The notes: generated by a model not told the origin, from the letters alone. A DNA stretch of 64,000 nucleotides from Sciurus carolinensis (GCF_902686445.1 NC_062219.1:45225056-45289055); one strand, 5' to 3'. Positions 46,655-59,983 are shown, counted from the first letter of the stretch. Translations and numbers: made by a program.

Positions 46655-46850
46655 GAGTAGACTTTTCTGTAGAGGGCCAAATGGTAAATACTTTTGGCTC
46701 TGTGGGTTGCAAGGTTTCTGTGGCAACCACTTGACTGCAGTTGCAGCATGAAACACTCATAGATAATGTGTCAACCTGTGGGTATGACTGTGTTTCAGTA
46801 CAACTTAATTTACAAAACAGGCTCTAGTTTGTTAACCCTTTCCTAGAGAG
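46655..46850 (+). repeat. MER5-like hAT DNA transposon remnant
   Basis: AGAGGGCCAAATGGTAAATA, TTGGCTCTGTGGGTTGCAAG, CAACTTAATTTACAAAACAG and GTTTGTTAACCC follow the order of MER5A (non-autonomous hAT-Charlie). Part of it and its flank are duplicated at 47739. Confidence 0.7.
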
Positions 46851-46873
46851 ATCAAAGCTTCAAGTCTAGAGAT
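46768..46873. repeat. Direct repeat, copy 1 (MER5 part plus flank)
   Basis: About 106 bp recur at 47739-47844, 971 bp downstream. The shared part runs beyond the MER5 end into flanking sequence (AGAGAGATCAAAGCTTCAA). Confidence 0.85.
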
Positions 46874-46934
46874 GCCCTGTGAAGTTTTCATACTTCTATT
46901 TTCTCATATCTAAGAAAGGCAACAAAATTTTCTT

Positions 46935-47120
46935 TCTTTCTTTGTTTGCAGTACTGGGAATTGAACCCAGGGGTGCTTTACCACTGATCTACATCCCAGC
47001 CCTTTCTGTTTTTTACTTTGAGACAGGGTCTCGCTAAGTTTTTAAGGTTGGAGGAACTTGTAGTCCTCCTGCCTCAGCCTTCTGAGTAGCTGAATTATAG
47101 GTGTGTCTACCACACCCAGA
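46935..47120 (-). mobile_element. B1-dID SINE
   Basis: Reversed ID half (ACTGGGAATTGAACCCAGGG) and reversed B1 half (TTTGAGACAGGGTCTCGCTA, CTGCCTCAGCCTTCTGAGTA) with an internal deletion. Confidence 0.88.
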
Positions 47121-47738
47121 GAAAAGAAAAATGTTGCCTACCTTTCATAGTCACCTTTTCTTTCTACAGAAAAATATAAGAAATATTTAAATGCATTTAG
47201 AATTTTCTTTAATATATTTAAAAATAAGCAACAAATATTTATCTTAACATTATAAAAAGGCTACATTTAGAAAATCTTTTTAATAGTCGCATAGAACATA
47301 GTAAGACTTTTGGCATGATAATTTCAATTTTGTCATATTAATAACAATTCAAGTGATAAATATGACATTATCTATTAACTGAGATAGAAATAAGAACCCA
47401 AATTAGATGTGATTGTTTTTGAATTAATTTAATTGTCCTTCAGAATATTTGCAACAGCACAGTCTTTTTTCCCTTAATAGTTATAAATGAAAAGATATTC
47501 AGTAAAAACAACCTTATTAAATTAAAATTATAACTAAAAGACATGTGTTATTAAGTATCTATTAATAACTGCTCATGTTTTGATTTGTCTCCTAAAAAGC
47601 AATAATAGTAAAAGGGGTTGGTAACAACCCCTTTAGTTGATTCTCTTAGGTAATGTCATAGTCATTGGCGATCACCTTTCCACTCTGTCATTATCCACAA
47701 CAAAATATGGTCTTGTCAGAATGTTATGTTCAACAGGT

Positions 47739-47844
47739 GTATCAACCAATGGATATGAATGTGTTCCAGTACAACTTAATTTATGAAACAGGCTCTAGTT
47801 TGCCAACCCTTTCCTGGAGAGATCAAAGCTTCAAATCTAGAGAT
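47739..47844. repeat. Direct repeat, copy 2 (MER5 part plus flank)
   Basis: Matches 46768-46873 with scattered differences. An open frame across it (47665-47889) is therefore repeat-derived. Confidence 0.85.
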
Positions 47845-48572
47845 AACCCACCTTCTGTGCACACTCTCTCTATCCAGCCTCCTGTATAGAAGTTCAGCCC
47901 TGGCCAAAGTTTTTCCTACATACATCACCTTTTAAAACAAGTTATTATTTATACATTTCTTTATAGTTGCTTTCTAATTAGTTTTAGTTCTGAATGAGAA
48001 CATAATTGGTAACACATTTTACGAATACCTCTAGGAAATTATGAAGTATTACTATTCTTAATGATGAACTCAGTTTACAAGTCTTTAAAAAAATAACAAA
48101 AATGAATTTTTTGAACTAAATTTTTTTTTCAGAATGATTATTTCACAAACTTAAACTTACTTAAGTAGGCTCTTCAGTAATAGCAACTTAGTGATTAAAA
48201 AGGAATTTAAATATTTGAGCACCTTCAGATTTTATACATGAGCATTTACATAAGTCATTGATGTATTAATATTCTTTGGTATATTACTATATCCTCTACT
48301 AAGCCTAGGTTGGCAATTTATGTTGATGTATTTATTTGAAAGCATTTGACAATATTAATGCCTTACATTAATAAAGATAATCTTATCCCAGTTATTTTCA
48401 TCTGTTTGTGCTAGGAAAAGTACCTAACCTTTTTTAAGATACGAATTTCCATTTAATCCCATAACAAACTCAAAAGTTCATCTAACTGGAAAGAAAAAAA
48501 TGGGGGGAGAGGCAAGGAATAGTAATTGCTGTGGGAAATGTGTGTAGTCATTAAAAATAATAGGTAATGGGT

Positions 48573-48645
48573 AGCTAGGCATGGAAGCCCATGCCTGTAA
48601 ATTGAAGGCCAGCTGAGGCAACATAGTGAGACCTTGTCTCCAAAA
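48573..48645 (+). mobile_element. B1 half fragment
   Basis: TAGCTAGGCATGGAAGCCCA and CAACATAGTGAGACCTTGTC are B1 sequence with an internal deletion. Confidence 0.75.
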
Positions 48646-48959
48646 TAATAATAAATTAATAATTAAACAAAATGGGGCATATCTAAATATACCATGTGTA
48701 CCCTATGAATGTCATTGTAAAGGGGAAGAAAAACTACAAGTGTAAACTCACTGGTCTTCCTAAAGGAAAAAAAATGAATAAATATCATTAAATAAACCTG
48801 ATTGTACTCATTTTGAGGAAGCTACAGAGTTGGCTCTGTGGAAACCACTGTTACACCTGCAGGTCAGGATACCTTCATGGTTTCACATTTGAAGTCGTAT
48901 TTACTTCTCTCATGCAGATGGAATGTCTGTTGCCATCAGCAGCTCTAGAGGTCTCTGTT

Positions 48960-49025
48960 TAAGAATACAAAAATAAGTATATTTAAATACTAAACTGCAT
49001 AATGTTTTTCTGCATATAGTTTATT
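48960..49025. repeat. Direct repeat, copy 1 (about 66 bp)
   Basis: Almost identical to 50619-50686; the second copy has three additional bases (GAT). I do not recognise it as a repeat family. Confidence 0.9.
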
Positions 49026-50618
49026 GTTCAAATAAATGCTGATCTTGTTGAAGTATGCCCCACAACCACCAAGAAACTTCTGTGTATAATACAGAACCAA
49101 TATTTTGTCAGATTGTGGCAGAAATAATTTCTACATTTAGTGAAATCATCCATTAGTTTGCACATGATATAATTAAAGCAAAAGAAAGCAGGCAGTTTTA
49201 TCAAGGCAGATATCAAGCATTATAATCTACAGAGATATGTAACAGTGTTGACACTCATTTCCTCTTGGGAATTGGGATTTTGCAAGGAATGGGAATGAAG
49301 AAACTTTCCTTCTTATTTTATATACTTCCATATTTTTCAGTTTTTTTCCTATAATAAATGCTTCTTACCTTGGTAATTAGGAATAAAAATGTGTTGGCCT
49401 TCCTGGGCCCAATTGTACACCTACTAAATCATAATCTCAAGGGATCAGGGTCTAAGCATTTATTGATTGAAACCCAATACACAGCCAGGTTTGAAAACAG
49501 AGTACATTTACTACCTTAAGACTTACTTTATTTTTTAGAACAAATTGTATACTTTTTGTATTCATTTCTGCAGTAGGACTGATTTATAGGGGGCCGCCAA
49601 CATTGCATCAAAACCCAAAGGTTGTAGGTTATATGTACAAAATTAATAACAATGTCCCATGTTGACATCCTATCATATCCAGTACTTCAGATTTGATATT
49701 TCAATTTTATTTTGAGTTAGTTCTAAAGTACCATTATGGAGGTACAGAACCCTTGTGAGACTCCTCAATAGAAAGAGGTTACCTCTTGTCTTTCTTTGAA
49801 AAAGAAAATTATCCATATATTTTTAATTTTAGTTTTTTCACTGTAACATTTTTACAGAATTCTGTCTTCAGTACTGTATTTTCAAAAAGACAACAATGCT
49901 TGATTTTCAAAAAGATAATAGTATTTTTAAGTGATAGAAGTCAGAAGGTGGTAATTACTGTCAGTGTAATTTAGTTTTAAATGTGAAAAATATCATACTA
50001 ATCAGTAGAAAATACTATGTAATTTATATTTAAATTGCTGTGGTAAGAATTTTAAAAACAAGGGCTAATTATTTTCTGAAATAGATTCTCTTTGTTTAAA
50101 ATGAATAAAAATATTAAAATTTTTGAAGTTGTTACAAATGTATGGAAATATGTACTACCTACTTTGAATACACCATCCAATTCAAAGCAACTACTGTTTC
50201 TTATTAATTAACAAATACCTTTCTCTATATTGTATAATTCTGCAATGAAAGAACTAATCCAGATTGCCCAAACCTTTTAATGCAAAGTTCATCTTTGTTC
50301 CTGGTTGTTTCAAATTAATAAAGTTTTATATTAATATGTACTTTCACAAAATGTATTAAACCCAGCTATTTAAATTATAGCTATAAAACATTAGTCCATT
50401 TTACATTGCTTTGCTCATTGTCTTTTAAACTTCCATGTAATTTTTATGCTGAATAAAGGCTGATTTATTTATTGTGATTCTACTAATTTATTTATTAAAG
50501 TGAGTTTCGATGCTGCATTGCATGATTAAGGCTTTCCACATATCATTCACATTACTGTCTTGAGCATGAATTTAAAAGATTTTAGATTGCCTTATTATTT
50601 TGGTGTGCTTTCCAAAGT

Positions 50619-50686
50619 TAAGAATACAAAAATAAGTATATTTAAATACTAAACTGCATGATAATGTTTTTCTGCATATAGTTTAT
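50619..50686. repeat. Direct repeat, copy 2 (about 68 bp)
   Basis: See 48960-49025. Both copies are AT-rich and contain ATAAGTATATTTAAATACTA and TTTTTCTGCATATAGTTTAT. Confidence 0.9.
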
Positions 50687-52168
50687 ATTATTTTCTTGAA
50701 TATAGATTCAAAGACTAATCATACATCCTAAGTTGGAAATTATTATTTTGGAGTTCTTTCAAGGTAAAGTATATAATAATGCAGTAAAATATTTAAGTGT
50801 ATTTTATTTTAGCTGGAGAAGTTTAAAACTGTTTAGATTTTAAATGCATAACTATTATATATTACTGTGATATTTCATTCATTCATTTTAATGTCATATT
50901 TCTTCAAAAGTTTCATCCTTAAAATAGTTCAAGGGTGAGTCGAATTGTAGTCAAATTAACACAATTTTGGCACAATTGTAGTTAAATTGACACAATGAAA
51001 GATGTGTTGACTCAGTGAACTTTTAAAGTAGATATTGCAGAAAACAAATTATGTACACTGCTGTGAAATGGTTGACTTCTTACTAACCTAAGTGCACATT
51101 CAACTAGAGGGTAGGATTCAGGGTCTCTGCCTGCCCAAATGGTGCTTTTGTGCCAAAAAGAAAATTATGCCCATTTTCTGAGGGTGGACACATATCTGTA
51201 CCAGGACAGACAGCTTGGAGAGCAGAATGCTAGGCACAGTTCAGTCCCCACTTAATCATGTACCAATGAATATCTTTGAGAATATCAACCATAATCTTAC
51301 ATGTAATCTTACATGTAATATGCACTTTTCCCAACTTTCCCAAATATACTCTAACCAGTTACCACTATAGATGAATAGGCAGTCACCATGGATTGCACAC
51401 TTGGAAAGGACTAATGTTGAACCTGGGAAGAGATTGGGTGGAGTTGCTTTTTCATTTCAAGAACCAGCTGGCTGGGAAGAGAGTTGCTCTACTATCTACA
51501 TGTCAATGTTCAAAAACATTTTTGTTGCTTATTATCTTTTTATTATTTATATTTCTTTCTAGGATGTCTTAATATTTGTTTCATCCTGATTGTTCTTGCA
51601 TAAAATGATGAGGAGTCACGTAGAATAATTATTACTCCATAAGTGTGGCCTTAGATTCAGCTGTGGTATTCTCATGTAATTTCCACATTTGCAGGACTTG
51701 TTTTAGACTCTAAACCATGGGTTCTACTGCCATTTAGAGGTATAGGGAGTTGCATTGCCTGGATTCAAAGCCTTGCAGTTGCCCCTTGGCTCTAAACATA
51801 AAATAACCTCTGAAATCTTACATTTACATACAAATTAATGAGTAGAATTCATAAACTTTTAAAAGGTAGAGTCACTTCTTTGGAAATACATTATAACAGA
51901 TTGAATATCTATGCCAGTTGTATCATTTCTCACCATGGCTTGACGATTTCCATAAAAGCATATGCTAACCTTTACAACTAATCCTGATTTATAACTTTGT
52001 CCAAAACCCTTTTATACAGCTAATGATCCACCTAAGCTCACTGTAGTCTATGCCTGTTTCCTGCTGCTTTAAAAGAAGACAGACACTTGCTTTTGACCTT
52101 TCCAATTCTCGTGGGTGTCTCTTTCCTCCTTTCATGCTTTGTGTTTCTGGTGAGACAACACCAGAACA

Positions 52169-52207
52169 CAAGGAAAGGTGCCTATCTTTCCTAGGCACCT
52201 TTCCTTG
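52169..52207. other. Perfect 16-bp stem hairpin
   Basis: CAAGGAAAGGTGCCTA (52169-52184) and its exact reverse complement (52192-52207) enclose a 7-nt loop. No run of T follows and no known family is recognised. Confidence 0.85.
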
Positions 52208-52689
52208 CATGTGAGGCAGCTTATGTCTGCCATCCATCAAAGGAAAGTCTTTTCCCGTTACAAAAACTCACTTTAAAGTTTCCTCGTCCCTTGGCTTTCT
52301 TGGCTATGGAAACAGTTTTACTGTATATAAACATATAGAATGTCTTAATTATTTATGGAACTTACAGTTTTTTATCTGGTTCCCCTAAATTCTCTTAATC
52401 TCAGACTTTTAGAGTTATACTGTTTGAAGTTACAGTAGCCTTATATGAGAATATAAATAGATCAAATGAAGTAGTTTCATCAACTGTATATGTGAACATG
52501 TATAATATATACATGTTTTTTATTCTTAAAAATATTTCATTTTAAGTATATTAAAACTTCCAGAAACAATGCTAACATATTAGGGCCGATGTTCGTTTTC
52601 AAAAGGAACAACAAATCAGTTTTCCATAATGAAAAAAAGGCACCTGATATTACTGTAAATATATAATTCCAGGATTAAGGAATTTTTGT

Positions 52690-52862
52690 GAGTTTTTTTG
52701 TTTGTTTGTTATGATACTAGAGACTGAACTCAGGATAGCCCTGGCACTGAGCTACATCCTCAGCACACACACCCCCACACACCTTTTCTTAAGATAGAGT
52801 CTTGCTAAGTTGATTCTCCTGCCTCAGCCTCCCAAGGCACTGTGAGACTATGCCTGGCATGT
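52690..52862 (-). mobile_element. B1-dID SINE, shortened
   Basis: Decayed reversed ID (CTGAGCTACATCCTCAGC) and shortened reversed B1 (CTCCTGCCTCAGCCTCCCAA). Confidence 0.82.
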
Positions 52863-53054
52863 TTGTGATTTTTTTTTAAAAAGCTTTGCAAATTATTTGA
52901 ATTAAAATGGAAAACTTTCAAAAATGAAAATTCAAAACAATTTTTAACACAAAGATTCTAAATTATAAGCTGACAAATCTATTAAGGAGTAGGTCTTTAA
53001 TTCTCAAGCAATTTTAGCTTATTTAATTGAATTGTTCGTGTCATTTGCCCTACC

Positions 53055-53193
53055 CCTTTTTTTATTTTTAGACAGGTTCTCACTAAATTGTTTAGAGTAT
53101 TGCTGAGTTACTGGGATTAGCTTAGAATTTGCAGTCCTCCTCCTCAGCCTTGGAAGCTGCTGGGATTACAAGTGTGCACCACTGCATCTGGCT
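53055..53193 (-). mobile_element. B1 half of a SINE
   Basis: TTTTTAGACAGGTTCTCACT, AGCTGCTGGGATTACAAGTG and CACCACTGCATCTGGC are reversed B1. No ID half is visible. Confidence 0.82.
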
Positions 53194-53652
53194 TCAGGGG
53201 CTGTTCTAGATGACTCTGTGTAGTAACACAGTTATAACACATGGTGAAGCATAAATGCAAACAAGTGAGAGAATTAGGATTTTAGCTCAGCCCACAAAGC
53301 TTAACTATTTTACTCTACTTCCTCATAAATAATTGCAACTTAACTTTTCATACTATTTCCTTGAAATGACTATAATATTATATGTTATTTGTCTTCTTAA
53401 TCTATATTACTAATTTTTTTTAATGTTTCAGCATGAGTGTTCATTGAATTTCTAAATGTGGGCTATAGTGTTCCTTAGTTTACAAATAAGACAACTACTG
53501 AAAATAGAATTTTAAATGATGATAATTTAAGATTCGATTTTGCTGTAAAGCATTTTAAATTTTCTTAAGGGCTTATAAAATGGCCCTTAGATTCGCAATG
53601 TGTGAAATATGCCTTGTATTTATTCCTCATTGTGTACCATTCTGTGGCATAG

Positions 53653-53865
53653 ATTTCCTTGCTGAAACAGAATCTGGAAATTCAACTTTCCCAGTCTCAG
53701 ACTTCTTTGCAACAACTGCAAGCCCAGTTTACACAAGAACGACAAAGACTTACCCAAGAACTTGAAGAGTTAGAGGAACAACATCAGCAGAGGCATAAAT
53801 CCTTAAAAGAAGCACATGTTCTTGCATTTCAAACCATGGAAGAAGAAAAGGAAAAGGAACAAAGA
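53653..53865 (+). CDS. FAM184A: FAM184A internal exon (coiled coil)
   Basis: This 213-nt exon (71 codons, phase 0/0) lies between TGTGGCATAG and AGA|GTAAGT. It encodes ISLLKQNLEIQLSQSQTSLQ, then QAQFTQERQRLTQELEELEE and EKEKEQR. It reads as a glutamine- and glutamate-rich uninterrupted coiled coil and matches the FAM184A sequence I know almost residue for residue. The acceptor's pyrimidine tract is weak (TTCTGTGGCATAG), while the donor is strong. Confidence 0.96.
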
Positions 53866-55914
53866 GTAAGTTTAATATGACATATGTTCAAATGTAATCC
53901 AACCACCTAATAATAATTAGCACTAAGATTCTTAAGAATTCCATTTTGCTGCAAGACATTATGTATTGTTTTTATTTAAATATGTTTTCCAGGATATGAC
54001 TTCCTATGAGGATCATGTATCCTAATCATACACTACACTAGACAAACCAGATTGGGCCAACATTTTATTTGTTTCTGATCATAATGACAAAACTTATATA
54101 CTCTATAGCTTTTTATATATTGTGATTTTTTTTTTAAAAAGCTAAAGGAGAAATAAAAACAGTTAAATTTTTTAGCATGGTTCTGTAAATGTAACATTTC
54201 TAATCATTTAGTATTATTCGTATTTGTAAGTCTTCCCTTAAAATTTTTAATTTTCGTCTTTTAAATGTACAAAAAAATAAGGGTATCCAAGAAATTCATA
54301 TTTTTATCCCAGTTTATCTTCACATTCCTTTTTCCCCCATGTACAAAAAGTTCATAAGAGAAATTGGAGACATTTCAAAATATTATAATTTCCTTATATT
54401 CTTCCCAAAGTTCTGAGAAAAGTAGTGTAACACCAACCCAGACAGAGGGGTTAAATAAAATTGATACATTATTATATTAATCATATTACATGCCAGAATC
54501 TTCACATATTCACTACTCAGTTCTGTGTTAAAATGTTAGTTTGAAATAGTCTTAATATAACTTATTTTAATTTAATTTCCTAACTGTATTTTTCAATTTC
54601 TTTCAAGGACCTTATTTTAATTAAGATAAAGAGTTGATGGAAGAACACAGTTTTACTGCCAAAAATTTTTTTTGACATAGGTTCTTTCTGAATCTTCAGG
54701 TGGATACAAGCACTATTTAAGAAATGATACGTTACATATAGAATTATTCAAAGAAAGAACTTATTTCTTAAAAAAACAAAAACAAAAAAATAACTTGCTT
54801 GTGGTATGTGGATCTTGTCCAGAAAGTCAAGGAAGTTCCTTTTTTAAAAAGAATTAGGCCTGATTATAAACAGTCCAATGAATACATTGGATACCTCTCA
54901 GGAATTGGAATAACATAGTAGCTCTCATATCATTAGTTTTAACTTCACACAGTCTTTTATCACTTAACTTGAATCCTTTCTCAAAGGAAATTAGAACCTG
55001 CGATTTTACTGCATTCATTAGATAGCCAAGCTACCTAAGTGGTATTGTTAAACTAAATCCTTTATTTTACCTGTCTTGAAAGTAACCCATGCTTTATTTT
55101 TCAGAAATAAAATACTTCTAAAACAGCATAAATAATCAAATACTGATTTTTAAAAATAGTATTTTAGGGTAATGGTTGCCCTAAAAAAATAAATACAGCC
55201 CTAGTTATAATCTTTTGCAACATTGCTTCATTCTATAAATTATGGTAAAACAAACAAACCCTTTCTGGCACAGTTCAGTCTCTTAAGCTTGAAGAACTCT
55301 GAGCTCTTTTTTTTCCTATAGCTGTCTTTTTCTCTTGGTCTTAGCCACATGTTGTGGTCTCTTCTTTCTGGGAAGACTTTTTAAACTAATCACATAAAAG
55401 TCTTTTGTTTACTATTCTATCTACCTACTCTTCAGAGATTTTGCTCTTCACAGAAATGCAAGAACAAAGATTGACTATAAAAAATAGATACTAGCTATTG
55501 GATAAGTTAAAAAAACTTCCATTGCTTTTTTCCCAACAAGAAAATCTTTTCTTGGTGATGCTCTCCTCCTGGTCTTTCCTAAGTCTAAATGTGCCTACAG
55601 AAGAATTATTAGTTTTATGTAGTTTATACCCTTTAGCAACTTTAGAAAATATTTTATTTTTGAAAACTACCATGGGTAAAAGGCTTATATTTCCAATTCA
55701 AACAAAATATTTTGAATCAAACTGGTTTGGTGGTGATTCATTTATTCTACTAAATTAATCCTCCTATTTTTTCTAATGGTAATTATATCTAATTTCTTGA
55801 AAATTAAAATACTACTTCTTAACTAGTAACTGAGTTTTAGTAACTATTTTCTTCTTATTTACATTTGTTTCCTGTATTCTAGCATAATGATTTGAATTTG
55901 CTTCTCCTGTCTAG
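53866..55914 (+). other. FAM184A: Intron of FAM184A
   Basis: A 2-kb AT-rich intron with GTAAGT donor and CCTGTCTAG acceptor. I see no SINE, LINE or other feature in it. Short overlapping frames at 55491-55758 look like chance. Confidence 0.85.
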
Positions 55915-56068
55915 GCTCTTGAAAATCATTTACAACAAAAACATTCTGCAGAGCTTCAGTCATTGAAAGATGCTCACCGAGAGTCAATGGAAGGCTTTCG
56001 GATAGAGATGGAACAGGAACTTCAGACTCTTCGGTTTGAATTAGAAGATGAAGGAAAGGCTATGCTTG
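55915..56068 (+). CDS. FAM184A: FAM184A internal exon (coiled coil)
   Basis: This 154-nt exon (phase 0 start, phase 1 end) follows CTCCTGTCTAG. It encodes ALENHLQQKHSAELQSLKDA through EMEQELQTLRFELEDEGKAML and ends with the first base of an Ala codon at CTTG|GTATTT. The split codon is completed by CT at 63930. It continues the same rod region as the preceding exon. Confidence 0.95.
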
Positions 56069-56559
56069 GTATTTTAGAAGGATTATAATCGTGTCATGAT
56101 TACTTGTATATTCTTCCATTTTAAGATTCATTGTGAGGTTACAGTTTTATTTTTAAATTTTGAAGTATCAAGATAATATCTGAATGCATAGCATATTTTA
56201 TTTGAAAAGGCAAGTGAAGTAGAATAGAGTGGGTATAATACAAAGTTCACTCAGATTTCTCTATACTCTGGCTCTGAAAGCAGCACCCACTGATAATTCT
56301 ATCTGTCCTCTTGGGACTGAGTCAGAACATTCAGGCATCTCAAAAATCAGTCACTGTCTAATGGACAGACCCACGAAACCTGTATCTTTAGACTACAAAG
56401 TCATATTGATTTTTCCACTTCAGGTTTTCTTTTAATGATTAGGTCTGCCTTTTTGTCGAGGTATATTTTATATGGGGTTTTAATCTATAGGATGGTCCTT
56501 TGCATAAAGAGAGTAGAGTTTTGAAGAAAAAGTAGATATGTTTTTAAGGGTTTGCTTTG

Positions 56560-56604
56560 GGTGGGTGGGTGGGTGTGTGTGTGTGCGTGTGTGTGTGTGT
56601 GTGT
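56560..56604. repeat. (GGGT)n(GT)n microsatellite
   Basis: Four GGGT units followed by about 16 GT units with one GC change. Confidence 0.95.
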
Positions 56605-57041
56605 AATTTGAAAACTTACCACCACCATTCCATTTTCTACTGTTTGGTTTTATTCCAAATTCTCCTAATATTTTTATTGCATGTTTGTCACACTTTAGTA
56701 CATATTTTTTCCAAGTAAGAATTGGAAACAAAGAAGAACAAACTGTTATAAATATTTTGGGCCTCAAAGGGAAAACCATTTGACTCTCTTCTCTATTGCT
56801 GTTGGGAGTCTTCCACCACATCATTACAGTTCTCGCTTCTTCCTCCTTGAAGAGTCATTGTCATAGCTAGCACAAAAAGCATATTAAGTGTGAACATTTA
56901 TGAAAGGTCTGTGAAGTACCTGAGTGTATGCTAGAGATTGTGCTAAGCGAAGAGAATTTAAAAATGAACTAATGCTTTGAATTTGCACAGAGCTGATTAT
57001 GAAAAGCAGAGGTGGTCTTTATATAATTATGGCCAAAGGGG

Positions 57042-57132
57042 GTCTATAACCATATCACATTGAATGTGCCCAATCTTGTCTGCTCTTCGAAGTTAAGCAG
57101 AATGGGACATGGCTAGTACTTGGGTGGGAGAG
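57042..57132 (+). pseudogene. 5S rRNA retropseudogene, 3'-truncated
   Basis: The sequence follows vertebrate 5S rRNA from its first base (GTCTA..CCATA) through TGCCCAATCTTGTCTGCTCT, AGTTAAGCAGAATGGGACAT and GTTAGTACTTGG-like GCTAGTACTTGGGTGGGAGA, then stops near nucleotide 91 of about 120. A 15-bp direct repeat with two differences flanks it (57027-57041 and 57133-57147), so it was inserted as a unit, probably through L1 machinery. Many substitutions and the missing 3' third mean it is not functional. The internal promoter boxes are partly recognisable. Confidence 0.88.
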
Positions 57133-57349
57133 TTGTGGCCAAATGGGGAATACACAGTTCCACAGCTATGTGAGGAGAGTAAAAACAGACCAAGTAATAG
57201 AACTATTATTGTTTAATCCATTGAAACGTTATTTAAATATCTTTAATGACAAGGAGTTTGGGGGTTTTAAAAACACATATTTACATGTAGTTTTAAGAAG
57301 TAATACAGAGAAATCCCTAGTTACCCTGTGGTGACATCTTTTAAAACTT

Positions 57350-57797
57350 TAATATAATAATATAATAAAATATTGTAATAATGATATAATGACTGTATTG
57401 ACATTGATACTGTCAAGATACAGAACATTTCCAGCACTGTGAGGATCCTTCTTGTCCACTTGTAGCCACACCTACTTCTCTTTCCTTCCTACCTGTAATT
57501 CCTGGAAACCATTCATCTGTTCCCCATTTCCATAATTTTGTCACTTTAAAATACAATCAGGTTTATAAATGGAATAATACAAATATTTAACCTTTAGAGA
57601 TAAGCTTTTTTTCACTCAGCATAATTCTCTGGAGTCATCCAGGTGGTTGTATGTATCAGTAAGTTTGTTCCTTTTCATTGTTGCATATTATTCCACAGTA
57701 AGGACATACCATTGTTCATTGTCCTTCAACCATTGGAAGTCATCTGAGTTTTCAGTTTTGGCTATTTCAAATAAAGCTGCAATAAACATTTATGTGG
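57350..57797 (-). mobile_element. Old L1 fragment, left part
   Basis: CATTTCCATAATTTTGTCAC, TTCACTCAGCATAATTCTCT and TTTCAAATAAAGCTGCAATA are reversed old mammalian L1 3' sequence. It is interrupted at 57797 by the zinc-finger retrocopy and resumes at 60748. Confidence 0.85.
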
Positions 57798-57949
57798 CCG
57801 CCCACCTTACTTCCGGTGGTGCTTCCTGGAACCACCATAGCCAGTATAGCTTGTGAAGTGCTGAGAGAGAGGTCTCATTCAGATGACTATCACTCTGTGA
57901 CTGTCTCCAGCTACTTGCTTTTTAGGAGGGACTCAGGAGACCCCTGAAG

Positions 57950-58335
57950 CCAGTGAAGGCAGTGGGGTCAGTGACCTCTGAGGATGTGGCTATGAACTTC
58001 CCCCCGGAAAGAGTGGACATTGCTGACTTATTCCCAGAAGCAGCTCTACAGAGCTGTGATGCAGGAAACCTTCAGGAACCTGGCCTCTGTATGACAAAAT
58101 GGGGAAACCAGAACATTGAAGATGAGTACAAAACTCCCTGAGGAAATCAAAGAAGTTAAGTGGTAGAGAGACTCAATGAATATTAAAAAAAAAAGTAGAC
58201 TACTTTAGTGTGAGAAAATGTTCATCCAGACTCCAGATCATATTCTTAACAAGAAAACACTTCTTAGAGTAAAGCCAGACGAAAGCTGTGTGTGTGAAGT
58301 TGTCATTGGTCATTCATCCCTTAAAAGGTGCATCA
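57950..58335 (+). pseudogene. First (more decayed) KRAB/linker module
   Basis: The frame 57953-58141 reads VTSEDVAMNFPPERVDIADL and then KWGNQNIEDEYKTP, matching KRAB A, B and the linker of this zinc-finger family. The conserved KRAB core residues after the EDVA motif are largely lost. Its order and content repeat at 58345-58735 with an offset of about 394 bp. Confidence 0.82.
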
Positions 58336-58344
58336 CATCTGACT

Positions 58345-58735
<391 letters not shown>

Positions 58736-59108
58736 TATGAATATCAGGAACATGGGAAAGCTGTTATTTATTATCAGTGCTTGCAGAAGCATGGAAAGAC
58801 TCATACTGAAGTGGAACACCATGAATATAAGCAATGTGGGACAGTCTTAACTTGTCCCAGCTTACTTCCAATACATGAAAGGATTGAAACTGGAGAGAAA
58901 CCATATATATGTACACCATGTGGTATAGCTTTCACTAATCACAGTACTCTTCAATACCATGTAAGGGTTCACAGTGGCAGAAAACCCTATGGATGACAGC
59001 AATGTGGGAAAACCTTTATTTGTTTCAGTAGCTTGGGATGACATGAGCAAAATCACAATGGAAAGAAAGTCTACAGATGTAAGCAATGTGAAAAAGCCTT
59101 CTCTATGA

Positions 59109-59462
<354 letters not shown>

Positions 59463-59680
59463 TAGAGTGAAACTGTATATGCAAGGAATTTGGAAGACTT
59501 TAGTTCTTTCTGTTACATTAAAATATGTGAAGGAATACATAATAGAGAGAAATGTTGTGTATGTAAGGAATGTGGAAAAGCATTCAGTCAAACCAGTCAT
59601 ATCATCAGACATCAAAGAACTCACAATGAAGAGGAACCCCATGTGGGTAAGGATCGTGGGAAAACTTTCAGTGATTCTAG

Positions 59681-59983
<303 letters not shown>

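Larger units (their letters stand above)
23201..53652 (+). other. FAM184A: Intron of FAM184A, 30.5 kb
   Basis: The largest intron here carries an L1 cluster (26445-34690, 35953-36663, 41963-43415), an L2-type LINE, MaLR LTRs, MER5-like DNA and many SINEs, listed separately. It also holds the candidate cassette exon at 45918. Unique-looking AT-rich stretches in which I see nothing assignable: 23230-24260, 25085-26440, 34700-35935, 37645-38530, 38620-40390, 41350-41940, 44570-45145, 45370-45900, 47125-47735, 49030-50615, 50690-52680 and 53200-53650. An ancient repeat-like block of unknown family lies at about 40750-41350. Confidence 0.85.

Noticed and set aside
56480..56824. 114-codon - strand frame with a Thr/His repeat
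   Set aside because: The repeat comes from the GT microsatellite; no domain is seen.
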